DNA from: Sphingopyxis panaciterrae | Lineage (GTDB): Bacteria > Pseudomonadota > Alphaproteobacteria > Sphingomonadales > Sphingomonadaceae | Direction: 5' to 3' | Length of the DNA stretch: 64,000 bases | NCBI RefSeq assembly: GCF_011762125.1 | Contig: NZ_JAASQN010000004.1 | Span: forward strand, 1 to 64,000 | Shown here: positions 1-8,973 of the stretch, piece by piece | How positions within the stretch are numbered: position 1 is the first letter of the stretch | Layout: each line of letters begins with the position of its first letter | Program-made: the position numbers and the translations under genes | The notes under the pieces: generated by a model | What the model saw: the letters and a program-made list of their open reading frames with translations, nothing else | What the model was told of the DNA's origin: nothing | Databases searched by the model: none

Positions 1-50
1 CGAAGGCGGCGCTCTTCCTCTTGCTCGCTGCGCTCGCGACCCACCCCTAA

Positions 51-71
51 CCCCTCCCTAAAAGGGAGGGG
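51..71 (-). terminator. Hairpin downstream of the PilZ-XRE gene
   Basis: A perfect 9-bp stem (CCCCTCCCT / AGGGAGGGG) with a 3-nt loop lies about 75 bases beyond the stop codon of the minus-strand gene that ends at 145. No clear U-run follows, so it may be an intergenic repeat rather than a true terminator. The remaining bases 1-144 hold no gene that I can support. Confidence 0.4.
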
Positions 72-144
72 AATGTCTCAAATCCACCCCAAAGCGGATA
101 TCAGCGCCTCGGGCTTGCAACCCATATAATCGCCTCACTCGACG

Positions 145-849
145 CTAAAGTTCGACGACGATCCGAATCCTGTCGGGGCGGGTGCCGACGGCGCGCGCGA
201 TCTGTTCGCGGCAGCGGTCGAGCAGCTTCTGCAATCCGCCGGGCGCAGCGTCGTCGAGCAGGTCGGCGGTCTCGACGCCGAGAATGGCGGCCAGCTTCTC
301 CATGCTGCTGCGCTTGGGGCGCGCCCTGCCCTTTTCCCAGCTTGTGACCGACGCCGCGCTGACGCCCATGCGGACGGCGACCTCGCTCTGCCTGAGCCCG
401 GCCGTGGTGCGGAGCCGCTGCAGGCGGAAGCCGAAGCTTTCGTCCATCGCCGGTGCCGCAATATCTTCGTCGAAGCTGGGCGCCGGGCCGGCGGCACTCT
501 TCAGCTCCACGGCGTTCTTGGGTTCCACGGCGCTTTTGAGTTCGACGGCGCTCAGCGTCGCCGGCGATACCGGGCCTTCGAACTGGCAACCGAACAGCCG
601 TCCGCTGGCCCAGATGACGACCGCGCTGATGTCGCCGGCATGCGGAAGCTCGATTTCGATGCGATCGCCGGCCGCCAGCTTGATGTCGCTTTCGAGCAAT
701 AGGCCGGTGCCTGAGATATTGTGGATCTCCACCTCGATGCCGGCGCCATCATGCTGCGCGCCGCGGGTCAGAAGGCTGAGTTTCCGGCGCGTGTCATGAC
801 GGTTGTCGGTGTCGGATGCCGAAGGAAGAAAATATCCGGAAATGGCCAT
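145..849 (-). CDS. PilZ domain-XRE helix-turn-helix fusion regulator
   Basis: This 234-residue protein joins two domains. Residues 15-95 look like a PilZ domain, with arginines in NRHDTRR (16-22) and the NISGTG motif at 44-49 that matches the (D/N)xSxxG signature of c-di-GMP binding. Residues 141-197 form an XRE-type helix-turn-helix (LRQSEVAVRMGVSAASVTSW). Between them is a short linker with a three-fold imperfect hexapeptide repeat (AVELKS, AVEPKN, AVELKS; 101-118) encoded by tandem 18-nt units. The gene lies 85 bases downstream of the amidotransferase gene that ends the XrtA operon, on the same strand. The inferred role is a c-di-GMP-responsive DNA-binding protein, perhaps acting on the exopolysaccharide genes. 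The domain calls are firm; ligand and targets are inferred. Confidence 0.85.
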   Translation of the reverse strand: MAISGYFLPSASDTDNRHDTRRKLSLLTRGAQHDGAGIEVEIHNISGTGLLLESDIKLAAGDRIEIELPHAGDISAVVIWASGRLFGCQFEGPVSPATLSAVELKSAVEPKNAVELKSAAGPAPSFDEDIAAPAMDESFGFRLQRLRTTAGLRQSEVAVRMGVSAASVTSWEKGRARPKRSSMEKLAAILGVETADLLDDAAPGGLQKLLDRCREQIARAVGTRPDRIRIVVEL

Positions 850-934
850 AGGCGGTTGTTGGGGTCCGCCGGTTAAGAGAAGGTTAGCGAGCGCGCCGAA
901 AGATCGCTGGATAGCGCAATAGCCGCCCTCTTGA

Positions 935-2830
935 TCAGATCCCGAACAGCTTCGCCAGCGACTTCTCGAGCATGAAGAATTGCCAGATCAACCGGCCATG
1001 ATCACGCCGCCCGGACTGGTGCGCCGCAACGATGCGTTCGATCTCCGCCATGTCGAACCACCCCGACCGCGCCAGCGTCGACGATGTCGCAAGGCCCTTG
1101 GCGGCATCGACCAGCGGTCCGCGAAACCAGTGCGATACCGGGGTGACGAACCCCATTTTAGGACGATAGAGAATATCGTGCGGCAGATAGCGTTCCATCG
1201 CCTGCTTCATGATCGCCTTGCCCGTCCCGCCCTTGACCCGCATCGATGCTGGCAGGCTCGCTGCGAATTCGATCAGGCGGTAGTCGAGCAAAGGCTCGCG
1301 CGCCTCGAGGCTGACCGCCATGCTCATCCGGTCGGTCTTGGTCAGGATGTCGCCGGGCAGCCAGATCATCAGGTCGGCATATTGGGCGCGGTCGAGCGCC
1401 TCGCGCGCCGGTGCCTCGGCCATCGCTTGCCAATAGCGCGCTTCGGCGACATGGTCGCCCAGCGCATGCTTCGCGGCATCGTTGAACAATCGTGCGCGCT
1501 GGTCGGGGCCGGTGACGCCGACCGCCTCGGCATAGCCTTCGGCACCGTTTTTCGACAGGCTGGCGAGCGTCGCGCGCGCGCGCAGCGGCCGCGGCGCCCA
1601 GTCCATCTGCGGCCAGACGCGCGCCAGCGGCCCCAGCACGCCGCGGCGCATGAAGCCGGGGATCAGCCCGCGCAGCCGTTCTTCCTGATGCTGGAAGACC
1701 AGCCGGCGATACCCCGCGAACGCTTCGTCGGCGCCGTCGCCCGAAAGCGCCACCGTCACCTCTTCACGCGCCAGTTCGCACACCCGATAAGTCGGCAGCG
1801 CGCTGGCGTCGGCAAAGGGTTCGTCGAACATGTCGGCGATCCGGTCGACGAGCGCGAAGTCGCCCGCCGCGACGGTGCGCGTGCGATGATCGGTCGCGAA
1901 GCGTTCGGCGATCGCCTGCGCATAGGCCGTCTCGTCGAGCGCCGCCTGGTCGAAACCGATCGTGCAGGTCTTCACCGCCTTGGCGCTGGCCTCTGCCATC
2001 AGCGCGACGACCGCGCTCGAATCGACGCCGCCCGACAGAAAAGCGCCGAGCGGCACATCCGCGACCATGCGGTCGGTCACCGCGGCGCGCATCAGATGGA
2101 CGAGATGCTCGGCCGCTTCGCCCTCGGAAGCCCGAATGCGCTTCGAAAAATCGGGCGCCCACCAGCGCGTCGGCGCGGGCACCGGCTTGCCGCGTTCGAG
2201 CAGCAGATAATGGCCCGCCGGCAATTTCTGGACCCCCGCGACGATACAATTGTCGTCGGGAACATAGCCGAGCGCGAGGAAATCCTCGATCGCGGCGAGA
2301 TTGGCTTCCTGCCGCAACAGGGGATGTCGCAGCAGCCCCTTCAGTTCCGATGCGAAGGCCACCGACCCGTCGGACAGCCGCGCATGGTGAAGCGGTTTGA
2401 CCCCCAGCCGGTCGCGCGCGAGAAACAGGCAGCCGCGCGCATGATCGTGGATCGCGAACGCGAACATGCCATTGAGCCGCGACAGGCATTCGACCCCCCA
2501 CTGCCGCCACGCCGCGATGATAACCTCGGTGTCACCCGTGGTACGGAAGCGATAGCCGCGATCTTCCAGCTCGGCGCGCAGCTCACGGAAATTATAGATT
2601 TCGCCATTATAGGTGAGCGTCACCGCCTCGTCGTCGCTCGCCATCGGCTGCAGGCTGCCCTCGATATCGATGATCGACAGCCGCAGATGGCCCAGCCCGA
2701 CGCCGGGCGCCGTCCATTCGCCGGTGCCGTCGGGGCCGCGGTGCGCCATCGGCTGCAGCATCGCGCGCAGCCGTGCCGGGTCGACCGGCTTCGCCGTTTC
2801 GAGATGATAGATGCCTGCGATCCCACACAT
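935..2830 (-). CDS. XrtA-associated asparagine synthase-type amidotransferase
   Basis: This 631-residue protein has the class II glutamine amidotransferase N-terminus starting MCGIAGIYH, whose Cys2 becomes the N-terminal nucleophile. A C-terminal asparagine synthase domain carries the ATP-pyrophosphatase loop SGGVDSS at 266-272. The family transfers glutamine ammonia to a carboxylate; members inside XrtA clusters are thought to amidate a component of the exopolysaccharide rather than make asparagine. It is the last gene of the operon, 11 bases after the exosortase stop, with a good AGGAG site 8 bases before the ATG. Family and cluster membership are clear. The substrate is unknown. Confidence 0.9.
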   Translation of the reverse strand: MCGIAGIYHLETAKPVDPARLRAMLQPMAHRGPDGTGEWTAPGVGLGHLRLSIIDIEGSLQPMASDDEAVTLTYNGEIYNFRELRAELEDRGYRFRTTGDTEVIIAAWRQWGVECLSRLNGMFAFAIHDHARGCLFLARDRLGVKPLHHARLSDGSVAFASELKGLLRHPLLRQEANLAAIEDFLALGYVPDDNCIVAGVQKLPAGHYLLLERGKPVPAPTRWWAPDFSKRIRASEGEAAEHLVHLMRAAVTDRMVADVPLGAFLSGGVDSSAVVALMAEASAKAVKTCTIGFDQAALDETAYAQAIAERFATDHRTRTVAAGDFALVDRIADMFDEPFADASALPTYRVCELAREEVTVALSGDGADEAFAGYRRLVFQHQEERLRGLIPGFMRRGVLGPLARVWPQMDWAPRPLRARATLASLSKNGAEGYAEAVGVTGPDQRARLFNDAAKHALGDHVAEARYWQAMAEAPAREALDRAQYADLMIWLPGDILTKTDRMSMAVSLEAREPLLDYRLIEFAASLPASMRVKGGTGKAIMKQAMERYLPHDILYRPKMGFVTPVSHWFRGPLVDAAKGLATSSTLARSGWFDMAEIERIVAAHQSGRRDHGRLIWQFFMLEKSLAKLFGI

Positions 2831-2841
2831 ATGGACCGCTC

Positions 2842-4356
2842 CTAACGCGTTTCGAGCGCGCGGTCAGCCATTGCTTGCGCCCCGCCCGACGCGGCAACGA
2901 AATCGGCGATCGCATCGCGCCCGCCCTGCCCCGCCTCGCTCGACACGATCAGCGACAGCGCGCGCGGATCGCCGCCGAACAGCCGCGCTTTCAATCCCGC
3001 CAGCTTGGCGCGGCGCGGGCTTCCGCTCGCCTCGCCGCCGACGACATACCAGGTCGCGGCGTCGCGCAGCACCGGGCCGGGGTGGAGCAACCGCTCGGTC
3101 TTCGCGCCATCGACGGGCGCGAGCGCCGCGCTCCATGCCCATCTGCTTTGCAGGTCGACCGCCCCCTGCCCGAAGGCGACGACCTCGCGCCCCTCGGCCT
3201 GCCGCTCATAACCGCCGATCGCGACGGTCACGCGCCTCCCTTTTGCATCGACGAAATGCCGCATCAGCCGCTCATCGGCGCCATCATAGCGTGGCGCCCA
3301 CGGCGTCCCGTTCGCCAGCGTCTCGGCCCAGCCGCGCGGCGCGTCGACCGCCATCGTTCCGGCCAGCGGTGCCGACCGGCCGCCGACGAGCGCGGCCCAG
3401 CCGGCAAAGGCCAGCAGCAGCGCGAAGGCCGCAGGCAGCACCGCGCGCGCCGAACCGGCAAAGCGCGGCAGGCCGTCGAGGCCGCGGACGTCGATCGCCG
3501 CATCGTTCGCCGGCCGGTCGAACCAGCGCCACGCAACGAACATCACGGCCAGGATGACGAGCCCGAAGAATATCCAGCCATAGAAGATATGGTCGATGCC
3601 CCCCGCCGCCTCGATCCCCCAGATGTCGGCGGCGACCATCGTGCCATAGGCGCGCAGCGCGTTGGCGATGATCGTCGTTACCAGCGCGAGCACGACAAAG
3701 ACGATCCGCCGCGTCCAGCTGCGGAAACACAGATGCGCCGCGAACACCGAATAGGCGAGCATCGCGATCAGGAAATTGACCCCCGAACATTCCTCGGCGA
3801 CCTCGAAGAAGCCCGCCTTGGTGGTGACGAACACCCCCTGCATTTCAGCGGCGATCCCCGACATATGGAGCAGGACGACGCTGATCCTTGCGGTGAAGGT
3901 CTGGAGCAGCGGCACCAGCTCCTCGCCGAACGGCACCAGCAGCAGCGCATAGCAGAGCGGAAACAGCAGCGCGCGGACGAGCTTTCCGCCCAGCGTCGCC
4001 GCGACCGCGCCCTGCAGCATCAGAACCAGCCCGACCTGCCGGAACAACCCGACCCCGGCCGCCTCGCCGACCAGCCAGACGGTCCCCGCGCCCGCCAGCC
4101 AGACGAGCGCCGGCCACCAACAGGCGGGGGTCAGCGCCTTCAGCTGCGGCACGCGCTGCGACACCAGCCAGCCGATCATCGGCACCATCAGCAGGCAATG
4201 GGTGAAGGTCGAGCTGGTCCACCAGATCGCCGCCATATCGGCAGCGTCGCGGTGGAACAGCGTCAGGATCGCCGCGGCGAGCAGGCCAAGCGCGACGAGA
4301 TGCCGCTGCCACAGCGACCAGCTTTTGGGATGCGAGAGGCTGAGCGACGGGGTCAT
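2842..4356 (-). CDS. xrtA: Exosortase A fused to an EpsI domain
   Basis: The first 280 residues are a multi-pass membrane exosortase with the three conserved catalytic residues visible: Cys190 in EECSGVNF, Arg235 in NALRAYG and His256 in IDHIFYG. Residues from about 300 to 504 are a periplasmic EpsI-type domain, the usual fusion partner of XrtA. Exosortase A is predicted to cleave PEP-CTERM proteins at the membrane, much as sortases do. No PEP-CTERM substrate is encoded in this window. The ATG at 4356 was chosen over a longer frame because it overlaps the glycosyltransferase stop as ATGA and begins the membrane domain; residues upstream of it are arginine-rich shadow translation. Confidence 0.93.
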   Translation of the reverse strand: MTPSLSLSHPKSWSLWQRHLVALGLLAAAILTLFHRDAADMAAIWWTSSTFTHCLLMVPMIGWLVSQRVPQLKALTPACWWPALVWLAGAGTVWLVGEAAGVGLFRQVGLVLMLQGAVAATLGGKLVRALLFPLCYALLLVPFGEELVPLLQTFTARISVVLLHMSGIAAEMQGVFVTTKAGFFEVAEECSGVNFLIAMLAYSVFAAHLCFRSWTRRIVFVVLALVTTIIANALRAYGTMVAADIWGIEAAGGIDHIFYGWIFFGLVILAVMFVAWRWFDRPANDAAIDVRGLDGLPRFAGSARAVLPAAFALLLAFAGWAALVGGRSAPLAGTMAVDAPRGWAETLANGTPWAPRYDGADERLMRHFVDAKGRRVTVAIGGYERQAEGREVVAFGQGAVDLQSRWAWSAALAPVDGAKTERLLHPGPVLRDAATWYVVGGEASGSPRRAKLAGLKARLFGGDPRALSLIVSSEAGQGGRDAIADFVAASGGAQAMADRALETR

Positions 4357-5558
4357 CCGGCGAGCCCCAGCAGGGAACCGAGCGGCGCCAGGCGCGCATC
4401 CCAGCCATAGCGTGCGATCATCCGCGCGCGTGCCGCGGCGCCCATCGCCGCTGCCGCCGCAGGATCGTCGAACAGCTTGCCGACTGCCGCCGCCATCGCC
4501 GCCGCATCGTCGGCGACGAGCAGATGCTCGCCCGGCACCGCATCGATTCCCGTGGCTGCGGCGCCGCTCGCAACGACCGGGCGCGCCATCGCCATCGCTT
4601 CGAGCAGCTTGTTCTGCACCCCCCGCGCGAGCAACAGCGGCGCGACGACGGCATCGGCGGCCGCCAGCCACGGCCGCACGTCGGGCACCTCGCCCGTCAC
4701 GATCACCCCCGGCTGCTTCTCGAGCCCGCGCACTTCGTCGGTCGGCGCGCGGCCGACGATCGCGAAGCGCGCCGCCGGGTGGCGCGTGCGGATCAGCGGC
4801 AGGACGTCGGCGGCGAACCAGCGCACCGCATCGATATTGGGGCGGTAATCCATCTGGCCGGTGAACACCGCGAGCGGCCCGCCCCCGGTCCCGGCCCGAT
4901 CGAACGTCAGCGCCGGATCGAACTTCGCTGTATCGATGCCATTCTCGACCGCTTGCACCTTATCTGCACCGAGCCCGCTCTGCGCCCGAAACAGCGCCGC
5001 CTCCGCCTCGCTGACGAACAGGCTGGCATCGACCCTGCGCGCGACATCGGCTTCATAGGCGCCCAGCTTTTCGGCTTCGCGCCGGTGCACCCAGTTCAGC
5101 GGCTGGCGCTTGTCCTGCTCGGCATAGGTGGCGAACTTGGCCGAATCGACATCGACGAAATCCATGATCACCGGGCCGCGGAAACCGGCGGGCAGATATT
5201 GCGCCATCTGCCCCGAAAAGGCGACGATATGGGTGATCCTGCCGCGCGCAACCAGCGCGTCGACGTGCCGCGCCAGCGCCGCGTTCCGGAACAGCCGGTT
5301 CGACACCGGCTCGCCGCAGAGCACCGCCTGGGCGAGCGCGAGCGGCCGCGAGACATCGCGCACTTCGATCGCCAGGCTCTTGCAAAGCGGCGCCATTTTA
5401 TCGCGAGCCGTCGCCGCATCCTCGGCATCGTCGGCCAGTGCCGCGACATGCACCGGCGCCAGCCTGGCCAGCGCCTCGAACATATGCCAGCTGCGGATCC
5501 GGTCGCCGCGGTCGGGCGGCCATGGCGCGCGATGCACCAGAAACAGGATGTTTGCCAT
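4353..5558 (-). CDS. XrtA/PEP-CTERM system glycosyltransferase
   Basis: This 401-residue cytoplasmic GT-B fold glycosyltransferase starts MANILFLVHRAPWPPDRGDR, the typical opening of the XrtA-associated family. The C-terminal half has the group 1 donor-binding region, including VVAPLLLARGVQNKLLEAMA. It should transfer a sugar from a nucleotide sugar to the growing exopolysaccharide unit. It is the only sugar transferase in the window, so the remaining transferases, the polymerase and any flippase must lie elsewhere. Its stop overlaps the exosortase start by 4 nt and its ATG overlaps the upstream FemAB stop by 1 nt (TGATG), indicating translational coupling. Confidence 0.9.
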   Translation of the reverse strand: MANILFLVHRAPWPPDRGDRIRSWHMFEALARLAPVHVAALADDAEDAATARDKMAPLCKSLAIEVRDVSRPLALAQAVLCGEPVSNRLFRNAALARHVDALVARGRITHIVAFSGQMAQYLPAGFRGPVIMDFVDVDSAKFATYAEQDKRQPLNWVHRREAEKLGAYEADVARRVDASLFVSEAEAALFRAQSGLGADKVQAVENGIDTAKFDPALTFDRAGTGGGPLAVFTGQMDYRPNIDAVRWFAADVLPLIRTRHPAARFAIVGRAPTDEVRGLEKQPGVIVTGEVPDVRPWLAAADAVVAPLLLARGVQNKLLEAMAMARPVVASGAAATGIDAVPGEHLLVADDAAAMAAAVGKLFDDPAAAAAMGAAARARMIARYGWDARLAPLGSLLGLAG

Positions 5559-6625
5559 CACCCCAATCCGCGGGCGATCAGCGGACCGATGCGGTTCGCC
5601 GCCCATAGCGGCAGCTTTTTCCAGAGGTCGACCTGAAGGCGATATCTGGCGCTGTTCGGATTGGTGTCGCGCGGCGTCTCACCGGGCGCCAGCCAGCGCG
5701 CATAGACGCGCGGCTGCGGTTCGAAACCCCAGTTTTTCTTGTAACTATACGGGCCCGTGCCGACCTTTGACCGCCCGAAATCGAAGCGGGCACAGCCCTT
5801 CGCGCGCGCATGGCGCATCAACGCGAAATACATGAGTTCGTTGGCACGCAGCCCCCGCGCTTCGGCCAGTCCGCCGCCCCAATAGGGCATGACCGTACCG
5901 CGCCAGTACAGGCTCAGCACGCTGGCGACCGCCTGCCCGTCCTTGCGCACCGTCAAGATGTCGGCATCGCCGCCGAACGCATCGAGCACGGCGTCGAACA
6001 GTTTTCTGGGAAACACCGGCGTGCCGAGATTGCGCACGCTCGTCGCATAGATGCGATACTGGTCGCGGCGTTCGGCGGCATCGCTGCCGGTGGTCACCGT
6101 CAGCCCGCTTTCCAGCACCTTGCGCACCTCGGCGCGCTGCTTGCGCGGGATCGCCAGCAGTTCGGCATCGTCGTCGGCCGCGAGATCGCGCGCGAAACCC
6201 GCATAAACGCCTTCCTCGCGATGCCAGCCTTCGCCCCCGGGCTGCGGTCCGCCGCGCAGTTCGACCGACGGCACGCCGAGCGACCGCGCCATTTCCGCCG
6301 CGCCGTTTGCCAGCGTCGCGGCGACCGCCGCATCGTCGGCAAGGATGCCGCCATCGACGGCAAAGCCGCTGCCGACCAGCGCCTGCCCGAACAGCGGCGA
6401 ACGAACATGGTGGAGCGGGAGGATGCCGGTCAGCGCCCCGCTCGCATCGCGCGCGGTGACGAGGTGGCAGCGATGCCCGGTGGCTTTGGTGATCGCCTCG
6501 CACCACGCGCGGCTGTGAAACGGCGTCGCTTGCGGGTGCGCCGCGACATAGGCGTCCCACGCCGCCGCGTCGGATAGCGGCGCGCCGGAAAAACCGCCCT
6601 TCATCGGGAGCGTCGGCGCATTCAC
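5558..6625 (-). CDS. FemAB-like XrtA system-associated protein
   Basis: This 355-residue protein belongs to the FemAB/GNAT-fold family found in XrtA clusters. Recognisable blocks are WDAYVAAHPQATPFHSRAWC near the N-terminus and RSKVGTGPYSYKKNWGFEPQ near the C-terminus. FemAB relatives transfer aminoacyl groups from charged tRNA, and a role in adding an amino acid or acyl group to the exopolysaccharide is plausible but unproven. I chose the GTG at 6625 because it overlaps the deacetylase stop as GTGA and begins VNAPTLPMKGG. The open frame extends 22 codons upstream without homology. A later ATG (MKGGF) is possible. Confidence 0.88.
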   Translation of the reverse strand: MNAPTLPMKGGFSGAPLSDAAAWDAYVAAHPQATPFHSRAWCEAITKATGHRCHLVTARDASGALTGILPLHHVRSPLFGQALVGSGFAVDGGILADDAAVAATLANGAAEMARSLGVPSVELRGGPQPGGEGWHREEGVYAGFARDLAADDDAELLAIPRKQRAEVRKVLESGLTVTTGSDAAERRDQYRIYATSVRNLGTPVFPRKLFDAVLDAFGGDADILTVRKDGQAVASVLSLYWRGTVMPYWGGGLAEARGLRANELMYFALMRHARAKGCARFDFGRSKVGTGPYSYKKNWGFEPQPRVYARWLAPGETPRDTNPNSARYRLQVDLWKKLPLWAANRIGPLIARGLG

Positions 6626-7482
6626 GCCGCCGCGCGCCACGGCTGGGCGCGCTGCTGCTGCGCCGGCGCCAGCGCATCGGCACGCGTCCATTCAAAGTCC
6701 CCAAGCAGTTTCTTCAACTTGCCAGCCATGACCGACAAGCCACTGTAATGGCGTATTTTCGATTTCAGCGGTGCATCGGCGACGCGCGGCTGGCCGGGGT
6801 CGATTTCCCACGGGTGGAAATAGAGGATCGCCGGATGGCCTTCGGCATTCATCCGCGCGATCGCCCAGCGCGTGAAACCATAGGGCAAGAGGCGCATGAA
6901 GCCCCCGCCCCCCGCCGCCAGCGTCCGCCCGGCGATACGCGCGGTGGTGACCGGCCATTCGACGAGAGCGCTGTCGGCCAGCGGGCGCCACGCGTGACGC
7001 GGGCTCGCGGGCCAGCCATAATGGTCGTGGACCACCGGCGCGACACTCGACGAATAGGCGTAGCCCTGTTCGGCGAGCACTGCATGCGCCCATGGCGTGC
7101 GATGATCGACCGAAAAGCTGGGGGCGCGGTAGCCGCGCACCGGCGTGCCGCCGATATCCTCGAGGATCGCCTGCGTCTTCTGGAGGTCGGCGGCAAATTC
7201 GGCCGCGGTCAGGGTGAACACCCGCTTATGGTCATAGCCATGGCTTGCGAGTTCGTGCCCCGCCGCGACGATCCGCCCGATCAGCGCCGGATAGCGTTCG
7301 GCGACCCAGCCGAGCGTGAAGAAGGTGCCCTTGACCCCGGCTTCGTCGAATAGCCGCAGCACCGCATCGCAATTCGCCTCGACGCGGCATTCGAGGCTGG
7401 GCCAGTCGTCGCGGTCGATCGAGCGCTCAAAGGCGCCGACCTGGAACCAGTCCTCGACATCGACCGACAGGCCGTTCTGCAT
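6622..7482 (-). CDS. XrtA-associated polysaccharide deacetylase
   Basis: This 286-residue carbohydrate esterase family 4 (NodB-type) protein carries the expected motifs: DVED at 8-11, the metal-binding HGYDH with His81 and His85, and RAPSFS at 119-124. It should remove N-acetyl groups from sugars of the exopolysaccharide or its intermediates. No signal peptide is visible. It sits between the ATPase gene and the FemAB gene, overlapping the latter by 4 nt. The family form starting NGLSVDVEDWFQV is typical of XrtA operons. Confidence 0.92.
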   Translation of the reverse strand: MQNGLSVDVEDWFQVGAFERSIDRDDWPSLECRVEANCDAVLRLFDEAGVKGTFFTLGWVAERYPALIGRIVAAGHELASHGYDHKRVFTLTAAEFAADLQKTQAILEDIGGTPVRGYRAPSFSVDHRTPWAHAVLAEQGYAYSSSVAPVVHDHYGWPASPRHAWRPLADSALVEWPVTTARIAGRTLAAGGGGFMRLLPYGFTRWAIARMNAEGHPAILYFHPWEIDPGQPRVADAPLKSKIRHYSGLSVMAGKLKKLLGDFEWTRADALAPAQQQRAQPWRAAA

Positions 7483-7524
7483 CGTTCGTCACCTTCAGCG
7501 CCCCGGATGGACGACAACCGACCG

Positions 7525-8940
7525 TCAAGCCGCCCACACCTGCGACGTTGTCGGGTTGGGCGCATTCTCCGGATCGCGTTCGACCCATTCGATGAGCAAA
7601 TCAAGTACGCGGCGCAACGCGGCATCCTGTTCGACCAGCCGCGTTTCGAGACTTGCGATCTGCTGCTGCAGCGCCGCGAAATGCTCGGCATCGATCGCCG
7701 CTGCGGGTTCGGCGGGCGCCTCGACGGCCGTTTCGGCGGCCAGTTCGAACACGTCGGCGGCGTCGCCGGGCACAGCCGCTTCGACCTCGACCGACGCCGC
7801 GGCGGGCGCGATGCCCAATTGTTCGGCGACCAGCGACCGCGCTTCGGCGAAGCTGGGGCTGCTGTGCGGCGTCAAGGTGACGGCGGGTTCGGCCTGTTGG
7901 TGTGCAAGCCCGACGGGACCGGCAAAGGGCGGACGTTCGTCCGCGACCGGCGCCGCGTCATAGACGGCGGCCGCCCGCGGCCATTCGAGCGGCGCCTCGC
8001 CATCGGCGGCCTCGTCCGCGACGACCGGTTCCGGCGCTACGGCGGCAGCGACCGGCGCGGCGGCGACCGCGGCGTGCGCGACGACATCCGCGACCGGCAC
8101 CGGTGCCAGCGCCGCTTCGTCGATGCCGCGATCGGCCTCGATCTCGGCAACGACCGAGCGGACCTGCTGGCCGGTAATGCGGTTCATCTGCTCGACCGCG
8201 CCGTAAAGCAGCAGGCGGCTGACCAGCACGTTCAGCTTGCGCGGCACGCCCGCGCTGTAATCGAAGATTTCCTCGAAGGCGTCGGGGCTGAAGCTGGGGT
8301 TGCCGTTCCAGCCGACCTTGCCGAGGCGGTGGAGAATATAGGGTTCGATTTCCTCGGGCTCCATCGGGTCGAGGTGGTGCGTCGCGATCACGCGCTGGCG
8401 CAGTTGCTCAAGCGTCGGCGAATGGAACAGGGTCTGGCGAAACTCGGGCTGGCCGAGCAGGAAAATCTGCAGCAGCGAATGGCCGCCAAGCTGGAAGTTC
8501 GACAGCATGCGCAATTCTTCGAGCGCCGAGATCGCAAGATTCTGCCCCTCGTCGACGATCAGCAGCGTGCGGCGACCGGCGCGCGCCTGTTCGCGCAGAT
8601 ATTGCTCCATCGAGCGCAGCAGTTCGGCCTTGCTTTCGGTTTCCCATTCCAGCCCGAACTGTTCGGCGACCAGGCGGAGCAGGTCGTCGCCCTCGACCTG
8701 CGTCGACACCAGCTTGACCGCGGTCAGGCGATTGGGGTCGATCGTATTCATCAAATGCCCGACCAGCGTCGTCTTGCCCGCGCCGACGTCGCCGGTGATG
8801 ACGATGAAGCCTTCGCCCTGCGCCAGGCCATAGCCAAGATAGGACATCGCCTTGCGATGCGTGCCGCTTTCGAAATAGAAATGCGGGTCGGGCGTCAGCT
8901 GGAACGGGCGTCCGGTGAAGCCATAAAACTGATCGTACAT
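7525..8940 (-). CDS. XrtA-associated AAA ATPase (ExeA/GspA-like)
   Basis: This 471-residue protein has an ExeA-like ATPase domain over its first 270 residues, with Walker A GDVGAGKTT (50-58) and Walker B LLIVDEGQN (127-134). The remaining 200 residues are Ala/Glu/Val-rich and low in complexity, with a short coiled-coil-like stretch near the end, unlike the compact core of the family. Such ATPases always accompany XrtA exopolysaccharide operons, and their exact role is unknown. The ATG at 8940 opens MYDQFYGFTGRPFQLTPDP, the conserved family start. It lies 33 bases after the outer-membrane protein gene. Confidence 0.92.
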   Translation of the reverse strand: MYDQFYGFTGRPFQLTPDPHFYFESGTHRKAMSYLGYGLAQGEGFIVITGDVGAGKTTLVGHLMNTIDPNRLTAVKLVSTQVEGDDLLRLVAEQFGLEWETESKAELLRSMEQYLREQARAGRRTLLIVDEGQNLAISALEELRMLSNFQLGGHSLLQIFLLGQPEFRQTLFHSPTLEQLRQRVIATHHLDPMEPEEIEPYILHRLGKVGWNGNPSFSPDAFEEIFDYSAGVPRKLNVLVSRLLLYGAVEQMNRITGQQVRSVVAEIEADRGIDEAALAPVPVADVVAHAAVAAAPVAAAVAPEPVVADEAADGEAPLEWPRAAAVYDAAPVADERPPFAGPVGLAHQQAEPAVTLTPHSSPSFAEARSLVAEQLGIAPAAASVEVEAAVPGDAADVFELAAETAVEAPAEPAAAIDAEHFAALQQQIASLETRLVEQDAALRRVLDLLIEWVERDPENAPNPTTSQVWAA

Positions 8941-8973
8941 CGCAAAATCCCTGTTCTTGTCGCCTTATCCGGA

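Noticed and set aside
1..144. Possible gene remnant at the left edge
   Set aside because: The stretch holds only a hairpin and repeat-like bases; no coding similarity can be seen.
2773..4410. Long open frame on the plus strand opposite the exosortase gene
   Set aside because: It is Arg/Pro/Gln-rich antisense translation with no domains, typical of high-GC shadow frames.
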